22,908 nt of DNA from Oleiagrimonas sp035690885 (GCA_035690885.1 DASSKC010000164.1:1-22908), one strand, 5' to 3'; positions 7,473 to 14,903 are shown, numbered from the stretch's first letter. Numbers and translations: made by a program. Notes: generated by a model from the sequence alone, not told the origin.

Positions 7473-8039
7473 ATGGCCAGTTACGGACTGAACGACGTCA
7501 AACCCGGCGTCAAGATCCTGATCGACGGCGATCCCTACACGATTGTCGACGCCGACTTCATCAAGCCGGGCAAGGGCCAGGCCTTCACCCGCATCAAGAT
7601 CCGCAACCTGATCAACGGCCGCAGCACCGAAAAGACGCTCAAATCGAGTGATTCGTTCGAGGGTGCCGACGTGGTCGAAACCGACATGCAATACCTGTAT
7701 GCAGACGGCGAGTTCTGGCACTTCATGGATCCGAACACGTTCGAGCAACATCAGGCCGACAAGAACGCCATGGGCGATGCGGCGCAGTGGCTCAAGGGCG
7801 AAGAGCAATGCGTGGTGACGCTGTTCAACGGCGCCCCGATCTCGGTCGCCGCACCGAACTTCGTCGAGCTGCAGATCGTCGAGACCGATCCCGGCGTGCG
7901 CGGCGACACCTCCGGCGGCGGCGGCAAGCCGGCCAAGCTGGAGACCGATGCGGTCGTGCGCGTGCCGCTGTTTGTCGCGCAGGACGAGGTGATCAAGGTC
8001 GATACGCGCTCCGGTGAGTACGTCAGCCGGGTGAAATAA
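7473..8039 (+). CDS. efp: Elongation factor P
   Basis: A 188-aa EF-P, the standard length, with three OB-like domains. It binds between the P and E sites and relieves ribosomes stalled at polyproline. The modified lysine is K34 in the tip loop KPGKGQAF, which fits the lysine-type modification expected from the neighbouring epmB rather than the arginine type. KSSDSFEGADV and the C-terminal GEYVSRV are conserved. The frame is open from 7455, but the ATG at 7473 has GGAG 8 nt upstream and gives the normal MASYGLNDVKPG start. The gene is followed by the long non-coding repeat region. Confidence 0.97.
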   Translation: MASYGLNDVKPGVKILIDGDPYTIVDADFIKPGKGQAFTRIKIRNLINGRSTEKTLKSSDSFEGADVVETDMQYLYADGEFWHFMDPNTFEQHQADKNAMGDAAQWLKGEEQCVVTLFNGAPISVAAPNFVELQIVETDPGVRGDTSGGGGKPAKLETDAVVRVPLFVAQDEVIKVDTRSGEYVSRVK

Positions 8040-8174
8040 GCGGGGAATGGACGCACTGGTGCCGGAAGCGGACGTGATCGACTGTCGGCCCGACGGGATC
8101 GCTCGCGGCCGGAAGCCGCTTTCGCGAAAGTGTCATGGATTTTTTTCTGGCGGCCTCCGTACGCGGTGGCTTCT

Positions 8175-8230
8175 TTGCCGCCGTTCGGCGGCGTTTCGTG
8201 CCCGGCCGGGCTCTCGTTCATTTTCTTTGC
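8175..8230 (+). repeat. Truncated third copy of the repeat module
   Basis: It carries the outer end of the module seen at 8281-8876: a GCCGCCGTTCGGCGGCG palindrome followed by CTCGTTCATTTTCTTTGC. It then diverges where the complete copies continue with TTGCCCAA. It has the same orientation as the left arm, about 106 bp upstream of it. Confidence 0.7.
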
Positions 8231-8280
8231 GTGCCGTGCGGGGCTTTGGCCCGGCGGCTTCACGTGATCTCAAGCATTCC

Positions 8281-8876
8281 TTGCCGCCGTGCGGCGGCGT
8301 ATCACGCCTGTCGGCGCTCGTTCATTTCTCTTGCTTGCCCAAGAGAAACGAACCAAAGAGAAGGGCACCCCCGTCCGGCGCTCGCCGGGCTGCGCCCTGC
8401 GAGTGCGTTCCGCGCTGCGGGGTTTTTCTGACGGGCCATCCCTGGCCCGCAGAAAAATGGCCGGCGTCCTGCCGGCCACCCTGCGGGCCTTTTCCTACGC
8501 GCTCCACCGCCTCCCGAGGGGCAAGGGGGAGCAAGTTCGGAACCGTCAAGCGAAAAATGCGGCATGTTCGCAAGCACGCAAGTTCTTTCGTCGTTGCGAG
8601 GATCGCGATGACTCGCGAAGCGGGCAGCGCTCTGCGCTGCTGGGTCCCCTTCAGAAGCGGCGGACGGATGGAGGAAAAGGCCCGTCAGGGGAGCCGACAG
8701 GACGTCGACTCGTTTGTCGCGGGCCACGGATGGCCCGTCGACAAACCCCCGCAATCCGGGAGCGAACCCGAAGGGCGCGTATGCAGGGGTGCCTTTCTTT
8801 TGGTTCGTTTTCTTTGGGCAAGCAAAGAAAATGAACGAGCGCCCCGCGGGCGCGAAACGCCGCCGCACGGCGGCAA
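8281..8876. repeat. About 600-bp imperfect inverted repeat with hairpin-rich arms
   Basis: The left arm (8281 to about 8520) and right arm (about 8646-8876, read on the other strand) share the same ordered blocks. From the outside in these are: a GCCGCCGTGCGGCGGC palindrome; CGCTCGTTCATTT; TTGCTTGCCCAA flanked by AAGAAA/TTTCTT-type stems; ACGAACCAAA; a variable part; a hairpin around CGGGCCATCC-TGGCCCG (8422-8457 and about 8713-8747); GGGCCTTTTCCT; and a GGGG block. About 125 bp of unrelated sequence separates the arms. Paired substitutions keep the stems (CTG/CAG on the left, GTCG/CGAC on the right), which suggests that structure matters. No transposase gene is inside. Confidence 0.8.
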
Positions 8877-8928
8877 ACCATGTCCGAACCGGCGTCAAGC
8901 CACGACACCACCCCAAGGTGACCCAACC

Positions 8929-10251
8929 ATGACACCACAACCCGTCGACCTGCTGATCGAAGCCCGCTGGGTCATCCCGGTCGAACCCCTCGGCGTGGTA
9001 CTCGAACACCACACCGTGGTCGTCGATGCCGACCAGATCGTCGCCGTGCTGCCGACACGGTCCGCGCGCAACGCCTATGCCCCGACGCAAACCGTGTCCC
9101 TGCCCGAGCACGTGCTGATTCCGGGTCTGGTCAACGCGCACACGCACAATCCGATGACCCTGCTGCGTGGCATTGCCGACGACCTGCCACTGATGACCTG
9201 GCTCGAAGAGCACATCTGGCCGGTCGAAGGCCGCGTGATGGGGCCGGAATTCATTCGCGACGGCGTCGAACTGGCCGTGGCCGAAATGCTGCGCGGCGGC
9301 ACCACCTGCGCCAACGAAAACTATTTTTTTCCGGACGTCATCGCCGCCACCTACAAGCGTCTGGGTTTCCGCGCCTGCGTGGGCTTGCCGGTGATCGAGT
9401 TCCCCAGCCCGTGGGCCAAGACCACCGACGAGTACTTCGACCGCGCCCTGGCCGTGCACGACGAGCTGCGCGGCGAGAAGCTGCTGACCACCTCGTTCGT
9501 GCCGCATGCGCCGTACACCGTGTCCGATGCCAGCTTCCAGCGCATCCGCGTGCTCTCCGACCAGCTCGGTCTGCCGGTCCACCTGCACCTGCTGGAAACC
9601 GCGCAGGAAGTGGAAGACAGCAAGCGCGACCACGGCCTGCGGCCGATGCAGCGACTGCAGAAGCTGGGTCTGGTCAACGATCATCTGGTGGCCGTGCACA
9701 TGACCGCCGCAAGTGACGCCGACATCGCCACTTGCGCCGAAGCCGGCGTCTCGGTGGTGCATTGCCCCGAATCCAACCTCAAGCTGGCCTCGGGTTTTTG
9801 TCCGGTCGAGAAAATCCACCGTGCCGGCATCAACGTGGCCATCGGCACCGACGGCTGCGCGTCCAACAATGATCTGGACATGTTCGGCGAGATGCGTACC
9901 GCGGCGCAATTGGCCAAGGCCGTGGCCGGCCGTGCCGACGCCTTCGGCGCCACCGACACCCTGCAGGCAGCCACCTTGGGCGGCGCGCAGGCCATGGGCA
10001 TGGACGACCGCATCGGCTCGATCACGCCGGGCAAACAGGCCGACCTGAGCGCCGTGCGCATGAACGAGCTGGAAACCCTGCCGCTGTATGACGTGACCTC
10101 TCAGCTGGTCTATGCGTCCGGCCGGCATCTGGTCAGTGACGTGTGGATTGCCGGTCAGCGCAAACTTGCCGACCGCCAACTGGTCGACATGGACGTGGCC
10201 GACCTGACCGCCCGCACGCATGCGTGGCGCGAGCGCATTGCAGCCATCTGA
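8929..10251 (+). CDS. mtaD: 5-methylthioadenosine / S-adenosylhomocysteine deaminase (TRZ/ATZ amidohydrolase)
   Basis: A 440-aa metal-dependent amidohydrolase. Metal-site residues are H71 and H73 (NAHTHNP), H220 with E223 (HLHLLET), the His in VVHCPESNLKLASG, and D308 (IGTDGCASNNDLDMFGEM). These patterns match MTA/SAH deaminases, which turn methylthioadenosine into methylthioinosine for purine and methionine salvage. Pseudomonas aeruginosa has such an enzyme (PA3170) beside ubiG and mupP, the same neighbourhood as here. The frame is open without a stop back to 8047, but that part is repeat DNA. The ATG at 8929 has AAGGTG 8 nt upstream and opens a normal amidohydrolase N-terminus. The exact substrate is inferred. 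Confidence 0.87.
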   Translation: MTPQPVDLLIEARWVIPVEPLGVVLEHHTVVVDADQIVAVLPTRSARNAYAPTQTVSLPEHVLIPGLVNAHTHNPMTLLRGIADDLPLMTWLEEHIWPVEGRVMGPEFIRDGVELAVAEMLRGGTTCANENYFFPDVIAATYKRLGFRACVGLPVIEFPSPWAKTTDEYFDRALAVHDELRGEKLLTTSFVPHAPYTVSDASFQRIRVLSDQLGLPVHLHLLETAQEVEDSKRDHGLRPMQRLQKLGLVNDHLVAVHMTAASDADIATCAEAGVSVVHCPESNLKLASGFCPVEKIHRAGINVAIGTDGCASNNDLDMFGEMRTAAQLAKAVAGRADAFGATDTLQAATLGGAQAMGMDDRIGSITPGKQADLSAVRMNELETLPLYDVTSQLVYASGRHLVSDVWIAGQRKLADRQLVDMDVADLTARTHAWRERIAAI

Positions 10252-10261
10252 GTACACGCCC

Positions 10262-10516
10262 ATGAAACGCTATTTGGTCACCATCATGCGCAACCCCGGC
10301 TTCGACGCCGGGCTGGTCGACGCACACCGCGATTTTCTGGACCGTCTGCGTGAGCGCGGCTGCCTGGAAATGGCCGGCCCGTTCACCGATGGATCGGGCG
10401 GCGCCTGTTTGCTGCGCGCCGAAGACATGCAAGACGCCGAAGCCATGGCGTTCGAAGATCCACTGCACATATCCGGTTCCTCGACCGTCACCGTGCGCGA
10501 GTGGACCGCGGCATAG
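10262..10516 (+). CDS. YciI-like protein (YCII domain)
   Basis: An 84-aa ferredoxin-like protein of the YCII family. It shows the usual order: an N-terminal strand (KRYLVTIMR), a His-containing helix (DAHRDFLDRLRERG), the AGPFTDGSGGACLLRA hairpin, a helix beginning AEDMQDAEAM, and the DP motif in FEDPLHIS. Family members are small dimers, and catalytic roles are shown for only a few, so no function is assigned. It starts 10 bp after the MTA deaminase stop, so they probably share a message. A longer frame from 10220 overlaps the previous gene and is rejected because the domain starts at MKRYLV. Confidence 0.88.
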   Translation: MKRYLVTIMRNPGFDAGLVDAHRDFLDRLRERGCLEMAGPFTDGSGGACLLRAEDMQDAEAMAFEDPLHISGSSTVTVREWTAA

Positions 10517-10533
10517 TATCGAACCGCGCGCAG

Positions 10534-10612
10534 GTCGGGTTGGCTCCATCAACCCGACATGCCGTGATGCGACACCAACGTCGGGTTACGCCTGCGGCTC
10601 AACCCGGCCTAC
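10534..10612. repeat. Two related hairpin repeats before ubiG, one with a GTAG head
   Basis: First hairpin: a perfect 9-bp stem GTCGGGTTG/CAACCCGAC (10534-10542, 10550-10558). Second hairpin: 10580-10612, read on the minus strand, starts with GTAG, then a stem GCCGGGTT/AACCCGAC with one mismatch and an inner GCC/GGC stem. Both share GTCGGGTT. The second has REP architecture but a different sequence class from the pair at 1916-1981. They probably end the upstream message. Confidence 0.7.
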
Positions 10613-10710
10613 TCGACTCCATGACTCGTTGACGCCACTTGGCGGGCAATGCACGCCGAGGCGGTGATGGCGTGCGTTATCATGACGCCATCCCGCACCT
10701 GCCCTTGCCC

Positions 10711-11415
10711 ATGCCCGCCAGCAATGTCAATCCCGCCGAGATCACCCGCTTCGAGGAACTGGCTTCGCGCTGGTGGGATCCCGGCGGCGAATCGCGCCCG
10801 CTGCACGACCTCAACCCGGTACGTGCCCAGTTCGTGGCTTCACACGTGGCGCTGGACGGCAAACGCGTGGCCGATGTCGGTTGCGGCGGCGGTCTGCTCA
10901 GCGAGGCGCTGGCACGCGCCGGCGCCAAGGTCACCGGCATCGACATGGGCGAAGCCGTCATCGACGTGGCCGACCTGCATCTGCACGAGTCCGGCCTGGA
11001 AGTGGACTACCGCGTCCAGTCTTCCGCCGAACTGGCTGGCGCCGAGGCCGAGTCATTCGACGTGGTGTGCTGTCTTGAGCTGATCGAGCACGTGCCCGAT
11101 CCGGATGCGCTTGTCGCCGACCTGGCCGCCATGCTGAAACCCGGTGGGCATTTGTTCGTGTCCACGCTGAACCGCACACCGGCCGCCTTCGGTGCGGCAA
11201 TCCTCGGCGCCGAATACATGATGCGCCTGCTGCCACGCGGCACCCACCATTACCGCCAGTTCATCAAACCCTCGGAGCTGGCGCGCATGCTGCGCATTCG
11301 GGATCTGATGCTGGACGAGGTAACGGGATTGGCCTACAACCCCGTCACGCGCAAGGCTCGCCTGACCGGCAACCCGGCCATCAACTACATTGCGCACGCG
11401 CGCAAACCGGCATGA
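10711..11415 (+). CDS. ubiG: Ubiquinone biosynthesis O-methyltransferase
   Basis: A 234-aa class I SAM-dependent methyltransferase. It performs both O-methylations of ubiquinone synthesis. Landmarks are NPAEITRFEELASRWWDP near the N-terminus, the SAM motif I VADVGCGGG (53-61), TGIDMGEAVIDVA, LELIEHVPDPDALV, LFVSTLNRTPAAF, and HHYRQFIKPSELARML. Length equals that of typical UbiG. The frame is open to a TTG at 10639, but the family start corresponds to MPASNVNPAEI at 10711; no clear ribosome binding site precedes it. The stop overlaps the next ATG in an ATGA (11412-11415), so translation is coupled. Confidence 0.97.
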   Translation: MPASNVNPAEITRFEELASRWWDPGGESRPLHDLNPVRAQFVASHVALDGKRVADVGCGGGLLSEALARAGAKVTGIDMGEAVIDVADLHLHESGLEVDYRVQSSAELAGAEAESFDVVCCLELIEHVPDPDALVADLAAMLKPGGHLFVSTLNRTPAAFGAAILGAEYMMRLLPRGTHHYRQFIKPSELARMLRIRDLMLDEVTGLAYNPVTRKARLTGNPAINYIAHARKPA

Positions 11416-12089
11416 AGCATCTGTCCTTGCCGCCTTCGGGCGTGCTGTTCGACCTGGATGGCACCTTGCTCGACAGCGCGCCCGCGGCCTACGCGGCGCT
11501 CGAAGCGCTGTGCGCCGAAACCGATGCGACGCTGCCGGCATTCGCGCAGGTCCGTGCCATCGTGTCGCAAGGCGCCACGGCGGTGTTGCGCACGGCTCAT
11601 CCCGACGCCGACCGCGCGCAACTGGACGCCTGCATGCCGCGTTTTGTTGCCCATTACACGCGCGTCATGGGGTCGCTGTCGCAGCCGTTCGACGGCGTGC
11701 AAGCGCTGCTGTCGGCGCTGGATGCCGCCAGCATCCCGTGGGGCGTGGTCACCAACAAGGCCGAATGCATGGCCTTTCCGTTGCTGCGGGAAATCGGCTG
11801 GTGGCATCGAGCCGCGGCGGTGGTGGCCGGCGGCACCGTGCCCGAGCGAAAGCCCGACCCCGCGCCGGTGCTGCACGCGTGTCGGCAGGCCAGCATGGAT
11901 CCGCGGCAAGGCTTGTTCGTCGGCGACGATCCGCGCGATATCCGCGCCGGACACGGTGCAGGCATGGCCACGGCTGCGGTCACCTGGGGCTATCTGGCTG
12001 GCGAAAACCCGGCCAACTGGGGCGCCGACTGGCTGCTCGATCACGTCGACCAGTTGGCCGGACTGCTTGAACTCGAAGTGCCGGCATGA
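11412..12089 (+). CDS. HAD-family phosphatase, MupP/Gph type
   Basis: A 225-aa HAD hydrolase. Motif I is FDLDGTLLDS with nucleophile D14 and acid/base D16, motif II is VVTNK, motif III Lys is in ERKPDP, and motif IV is VGDDPRDI. The C1 cap is helical. Position directly after ubiG, with a 4-bp ATGA overlap, is shared with Pseudomonas MupP, the N-acetylmuramic acid 6-phosphate phosphatase of the peptidoglycan recycling route that bypasses de novo UDP-MurNAc synthesis. Phosphoglycolate phosphatase (Gph) belongs to the same subfamily and cannot be excluded from sequence alone, so I leave the symbol blank. It overlaps the next gene by 4 bp as well. Confidence 0.9.
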   Translation: MKHLSLPPSGVLFDLDGTLLDSAPAAYAALEALCAETDATLPAFAQVRAIVSQGATAVLRTAHPDADRAQLDACMPRFVAHYTRVMGSLSQPFDGVQALLSALDAASIPWGVVTNKAECMAFPLLREIGWWHRAAAVVAGGTVPERKPDPAPVLHACRQASMDPRQGLFVGDDPRDIRAGHGAGMATAAVTWGYLAGENPANWGADWLLDHVDQLAGLLELEVPA

Positions 12090-12922
12090 CCGATCCGACC
12101 CTGCATACCTACATCGACAAGTGGTTGGCGGCGCGTCCCGCGCGACACCAGGCACTGCCGTTCATGCGCGACACGCGTCGCGACACCATGCTGGCGACGT
12201 GTGCGCTGGAACACGAACTGGTGTCGGCCACCTACGGCATCAGCGAACCGGAAGTGGCGGCGGCCAAACTCAACTGGTGGGGCGAGGAACTGGGCGGTGC
12301 GGCAGCCAGCGGTGGCCGCCACCCGCTGGTCAAGGCGCTGTTCGCCGACCCGGCCGTACGTGACATCGATCCCGCCGTGTGGCTGGCCCCGGTGGTGGCC
12401 GCCCTGGCGCGCCAGGACCAGGCCACGCCAGCGGATTTCGCCACCCAAATGGAGCGCACGCAAGCCTTCCACCGCACGTTGGCCGCCCTGGAAACACGTA
12501 TCTGCTTCGGCGCCGATGCCGACCCGGCTCGCGCCAGCCGCATGGCCAGTCTCGACTATCTGCTGCAAGCGCTCACCGTCGCGCCGGAAAACGCCACGGT
12601 CGGACGGTTGCCACTGCCCATGGATCGCATGGCACGGCACAATCTCGATCGCGATGGCCTGGCAGACGACGGCAGCGAGCGTCGCGCTGCGGTCGCCGAA
12701 CAGCTTGCCGACCTCGCCGCCCAATGGCGCCAGGCTTGGCAATTGCCCGGCCCGCTGAGCCTGTTCCGCGGTTTCGACGCACGGCTGGGACAACGCTGGG
12801 CCAGGCGCGCCATGCGCGCCAATGACCCGCTGGCACGGCTGCGTCATGAGCAAAAGCGGCAAACCGGCTTTGCGTCCGTGCGCCTGGCCTGGCTGGCAGC
12901 GCGCGCCGCGCGCGCTGGCTGA
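12086..12922 (+). CDS. Squalene/phytoene synthase-fold protein lacking Asp-rich motifs
   Basis: A 278-aa, largely helical protein. KLNWWGEEL (61-69), RTQAFHRTLAALE, DYLLQAL and GRLPLPMDRMARHNL (173-187) align in order with squalene/phytoene synthase family landmarks. However, the first Asp-rich motif is replaced by LEHELVSATYG (about 41-51) and the second region reads LTVAPENA. Without the Mg-diphosphate Asp clusters it should not be a normal prenyl-diphosphate condensing enzyme. In this respect it resembles the non-enzymatic NDUFAF6-like branch. It is coupled to the HAD gene by an ATGA overlap and ends a three-gene unit with ubiG. No signal peptide is seen. The function is unknown. Confidence 0.78.
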   Translation: MTDPTLHTYIDKWLAARPARHQALPFMRDTRRDTMLATCALEHELVSATYGISEPEVAAAKLNWWGEELGGAAASGGRHPLVKALFADPAVRDIDPAVWLAPVVAALARQDQATPADFATQMERTQAFHRTLAALETRICFGADADPARASRMASLDYLLQALTVAPENATVGRLPLPMDRMARHNLDRDGLADDGSERRAAVAEQLADLAAQWRQAWQLPGPLSLFRGFDARLGQRWARRAMRANDPLARLRHEQKRQTGFASVRLAWLAARAARAG

Positions 12923-13038
12923 CCACGCGGACCGATCGCGAACGCATCGTTCACGCCGAACCCGCGCGAAACCCCGCCAAGTTGATTAACATGGTCGCAG
13001 CCCCCATTTAGCGGGAACTTCACCCGCATCCGATCTGC

Positions 13039-13989
13039 ATGCCAGCTACCGACAGTACCGCCCGCAACCTGCCCGACGTCGCAGACCACGCGCATCCGCA
13101 CCTGGCCGGCACCTTGGACTGGGTCGGCATGAACAACATCCAGGTCCCGCTGCTGCTGGCCGACGCCGATGGCCGCGAGCAACGCGTCAGTGCGCGCGTG
13201 GACGCCCATGTCAGCCTGGTGCGGCCGGACATCCGCGGCATCCACATGTCGCGTCTGTACCTGATGGTCGAACGCATGCTCGGGCACGAAGTCCTGACCC
13301 CGTGCCTGTTGCGGCAGCTTCTGCGCGGCTTTCTGGACTCGCACGAATCATTGGCCGATCAGGCACAAATCCGCATCCACTTCGAGCAAATGGTGCTGCG
13401 CCCGGCGCTCAAAAGCGACAACAGCGGCTGGCGCACCTACCCGGTCAGCATTCGCGCCACCATGCGCGGCGAGGACTTCGACGTGGAGCTGGGCACCGAG
13501 GTGGTGTACTCATCGACCTGCCCCGCATCGGCCGCGCTGTCGCGTCAGCTGGTGCACGATCAGTTCGCGCACGATTTTGCCGACGGCACCCCGCTGGACC
13601 GCAACGCCATCCTCGACTGGCTGGCCAGCGAACGCGGCATGATCGCCACGCCGCACGCCCAACGCAGCGTGGCCACCTTGCGAGTGCGCCCCGCCGCCAC
13701 CTTCGGCTTCGATATCCTGGCCCTCGTCGACCGCGTCGAGAACGCCCTCGGCACGCCGGTGCAAACCGCCGTCAAACGCGAAGACGAGCAGGCCTTCGCG
13801 CTGGCCAACGGCCAGAACCTGATGTTTTGCGAAGATGCGGCCCGGCGCATCCAGCGTGCCCTGGACGCCGACGAGACCATCACCGATTTCGCCGTGCGCG
13901 TCAGCCACGAGGAAAGCCTGCATCCGCACGATGCGGTCGCCTGCGCCAGCAAGGGCGTGGCCGACGGATACGACGCCAGTGCGTTTTGA
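13039..13989 (+). CDS. folE2: GTP cyclohydrolase FolE2 (type IB)
   Basis: A 316-aa GCYH-IB. It converts GTP to dihydroneopterin triphosphate, the first step of folate synthesis, and is unrelated in sequence to FolE1. Landmarks are RGIHMSRLY (66-74), the conserved Cys in YSSTCPASAALSRQ (C161), TPHAQRS (H206), VKREDEQAFA and the C-terminal SLHPHDAVA. Type IB enzymes can use metals other than zinc, and in some bacteria they are Zur-regulated. I see no Zur box upstream, only a 5-bp GCGGG/CCCGC hairpin (13011-13027) just before the ATG. A TTGATT at 12982 is a possible but weak -35. No Shine-Dalgarno sequence is evident. It stands 116 bp after the previous gene and converges on the roadblock gene. 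Confidence 0.95.
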   Translation: MPATDSTARNLPDVADHAHPHLAGTLDWVGMNNIQVPLLLADADGREQRVSARVDAHVSLVRPDIRGIHMSRLYLMVERMLGHEVLTPCLLRQLLRGFLDSHESLADQAQIRIHFEQMVLRPALKSDNSGWRTYPVSIRATMRGEDFDVELGTEVVYSSTCPASAALSRQLVHDQFAHDFADGTPLDRNAILDWLASERGMIATPHAQRSVATLRVRPAATFGFDILALVDRVENALGTPVQTAVKREDEQAFALANGQNLMFCEDAARRIQRALDADETITDFAVRVSHEESLHPHDAVACASKGVADGYDASAF

Positions 13990-14025
13990 GCACGGATGGA
14001 GGCAATCTCTTGCCTCCATCCGTGC
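13990..14025. terminator. Perfect 16-bp stem-loop between convergent genes
   Basis: Arms 13990-14005 and 14010-14025 (starting GCACGGATGGAGG) are perfectly complementary with a 4-nt TCTC loop. It begins directly after the folE2 stop and lies 15 bp beyond the stop of the converging roadblock gene. There is no long U tract on either strand, but the place and strength of the stem suggest a shared 3'-end hairpin. Confidence 0.75.
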
Positions 14026-14040
14026 CTTGGGACTCTCTGA

Positions 14041-14397
14041 TCAAGCGAAATCGAGGGTCTTCTCGAAAGCGCGCAACTCATGGCGTGCCATGGCCAGGTT
14101 TGACTTGTCGCGATCAAGCACCAGATACATGAACAGCTTCTGGTTCGACTCCAGCGGACGGATCATGTGGTACTGCTTGCTCAGGCTGATCAGGATGTCC
14201 TCGATGACATCGTTGAGTTTGAGCGCACCAGCAACCTTGCGCTTGGCCCTCACCACCTCGGTGTTGCCGGCGGCCGCCACTTCCAGATTCAGTGCCGTGC
14301 CGTCGCCGGCCAGCAGCATGCCGCTGTCGGTATCGACCAGTGCCGAGGCCAGATAACCGTCGAGATCACGCAAGGGGTCGAGTGAAATTTTTGCCAT
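14041..14397 (-). CDS. Roadblock/LC7-like protein (second of the cassette)
   Basis: A 118-aa protein with a roadblock-like alpha/beta pattern: DLDGYLASALVDTDSGMLLA, AAAGNTEVVRAKRKV, DVIEDILISLSKQYHMIRPL, and a final strand FMYLVLDRDKSNLAMARHEL. Similar stand-alone proteins occur in several gammaproteobacteria without an assigned role. Roadblock proteins usually dimerise and bind small GTPases. It is last in the four-gene minus-strand cassette, 104 bp after the MglB-like gene, with a strong AGGAG ribosome site 7 nt before the ATG. The spacing and the hairpin upstream may let it be made in a different amount from the other members. Confidence 0.8.
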   Translation of the reverse strand: MAKISLDPLRDLDGYLASALVDTDSGMLLAGDGTALNLEVAAAGNTEVVRAKRKVAGALKLNDVIEDILISLSKQYHMIRPLESNQKLFMYLVLDRDKSNLAMARHELRAFEKTLDFA

Positions 14398-14431
14398 GTT
14401 GTTTCTCCTGAACGGATTGAACTTGGTGGCC

Positions 14432-14458
14432 GGCCTGCGACCATGACCGTCGCAGGCC
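14432..14458 (-). promoter_or_regulatory. Hairpin between the two roadblock genes
   Basis: A perfect 9-bp stem (GGCCTGCGA/TCGCAGGCC, 9-nt loop) lies in the 104-bp gap. On the coding (minus) strand it is not followed by a U tract, so it is more likely an mRNA stability or processing element than an intrinsic terminator. Confidence 0.45.
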
Positions 14459-14501
14459 CCCTGTTTTCGGCCGTTCCATCGACCCCCGCACCTGCTTCCT
14501 G

Positions 14502-14903
14502 TTACATGCCGCCGACTCGCGAACCGACCATCGCGGCGACTCTGCGACAGGCGTACAACACCTGACCCAGGGTTGCCCGTGTACTGGCCACGCCGGCCAG
14601 CACCAGGCCGCGGCCGGTCTGCGGAATTTCGAGTATCAACACCTTGCCGGTCGCCGCGTCGACCACCAGGTCACGGCACAGCTTGTGCCCCACCTCGCGA
14701 CACAACGCATCACCCAGTGCAAACTGCGAGCTGACCATGGCCGCAAACGTTTCCGGCGACACGCCACCGGGCAACGTGCTGGCAAGGTCGAAACCATCGC
14801 TGGTGCAGAACATCGCGCCATCAAGCCCGTGTTCGGTGGCCAGCAACTCGTTGAGATACTGCTTGAGCATGGCCCGTTCGACGCGGCCCACATTTCCATC
14901 CAC
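14502..14903 (-). CDS. MglB-like roadblock/LC7 protein, probable GTPase partner
   Basis: A 133-aa roadblock protein: a first helix (MLKQYLNELLATEHGLDGAMF), the strand pair around TSDGFDLASTLPG, the FAAMVSSQFALGDALCREVG helix, KVLILEIPQTGRGLVLAGV strands and a final helix. Family members such as MglB act as activators or scaffolds of the paired small GTPase. The upstream GTPase gene ends in the sequence GAGGAGGTTTGA. A TTG overlapping that stop (14912) would give 136 aa but lies only about 1 nt from AGGAGG. The GTG at 14903 lies 9-10 nt from it, so I prefer GTG. Translation is closely coupled to the GTPase gene, which fits a protein pair made together. Confidence 0.82.
   Translation of the reverse strand: MDGNVGRVERAMLKQYLNELLATEHGLDGAMFCTSDGFDLASTLPGGVSPETFAAMVSSQFALGDALCREVGHKLCRDLVVDAATGKVLILEIPQTGRGLVLAGVASTRATLGQVLYACRRVAAMVGSRVGGM

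Larger units (their letters stand above)
8040..8928. other. 889-bp non-coding stretch with nested repeats
   Basis: No protein here looks real: the frames are open only because of high GC, and their translations are compositionally odd (rich in R, A, P, S). The first 130 bp hold small hairpins (GCGGC/GCCGC near 8105, CTTTCGCGAAAG near 8120) followed by a run of seven T's near 8140, a possible efp terminator. The rest is made of three copies of one repeat module, listed separately. Confidence 0.7.

Noticed and set aside
8281..8876. Insertion sequence or CRISPR-like array
   Set aside because: There is no transposase frame, no regular short direct repeats with spacers, and no visible target duplication.
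8047..8928. In-frame 294-codon N-terminal extension of the MTA deaminase
   Set aside because: It reads through repeat DNA, has odd composition and unrelated content, and a good ribosome site precedes the ATG at 8929.
8302..10263. Long minus-strand open frame (653 codons)
   Set aside because: It is antisense to the MTA deaminase and the repeat element; the translation shows no domain and follows the codon shadow of the plus-strand gene.
12982..13010. Promoter for folE2 (TTGATT-17-CATTTA)
   Set aside because: The -10 matches only two of six consensus bases, so it is mentioned only as a possibility.
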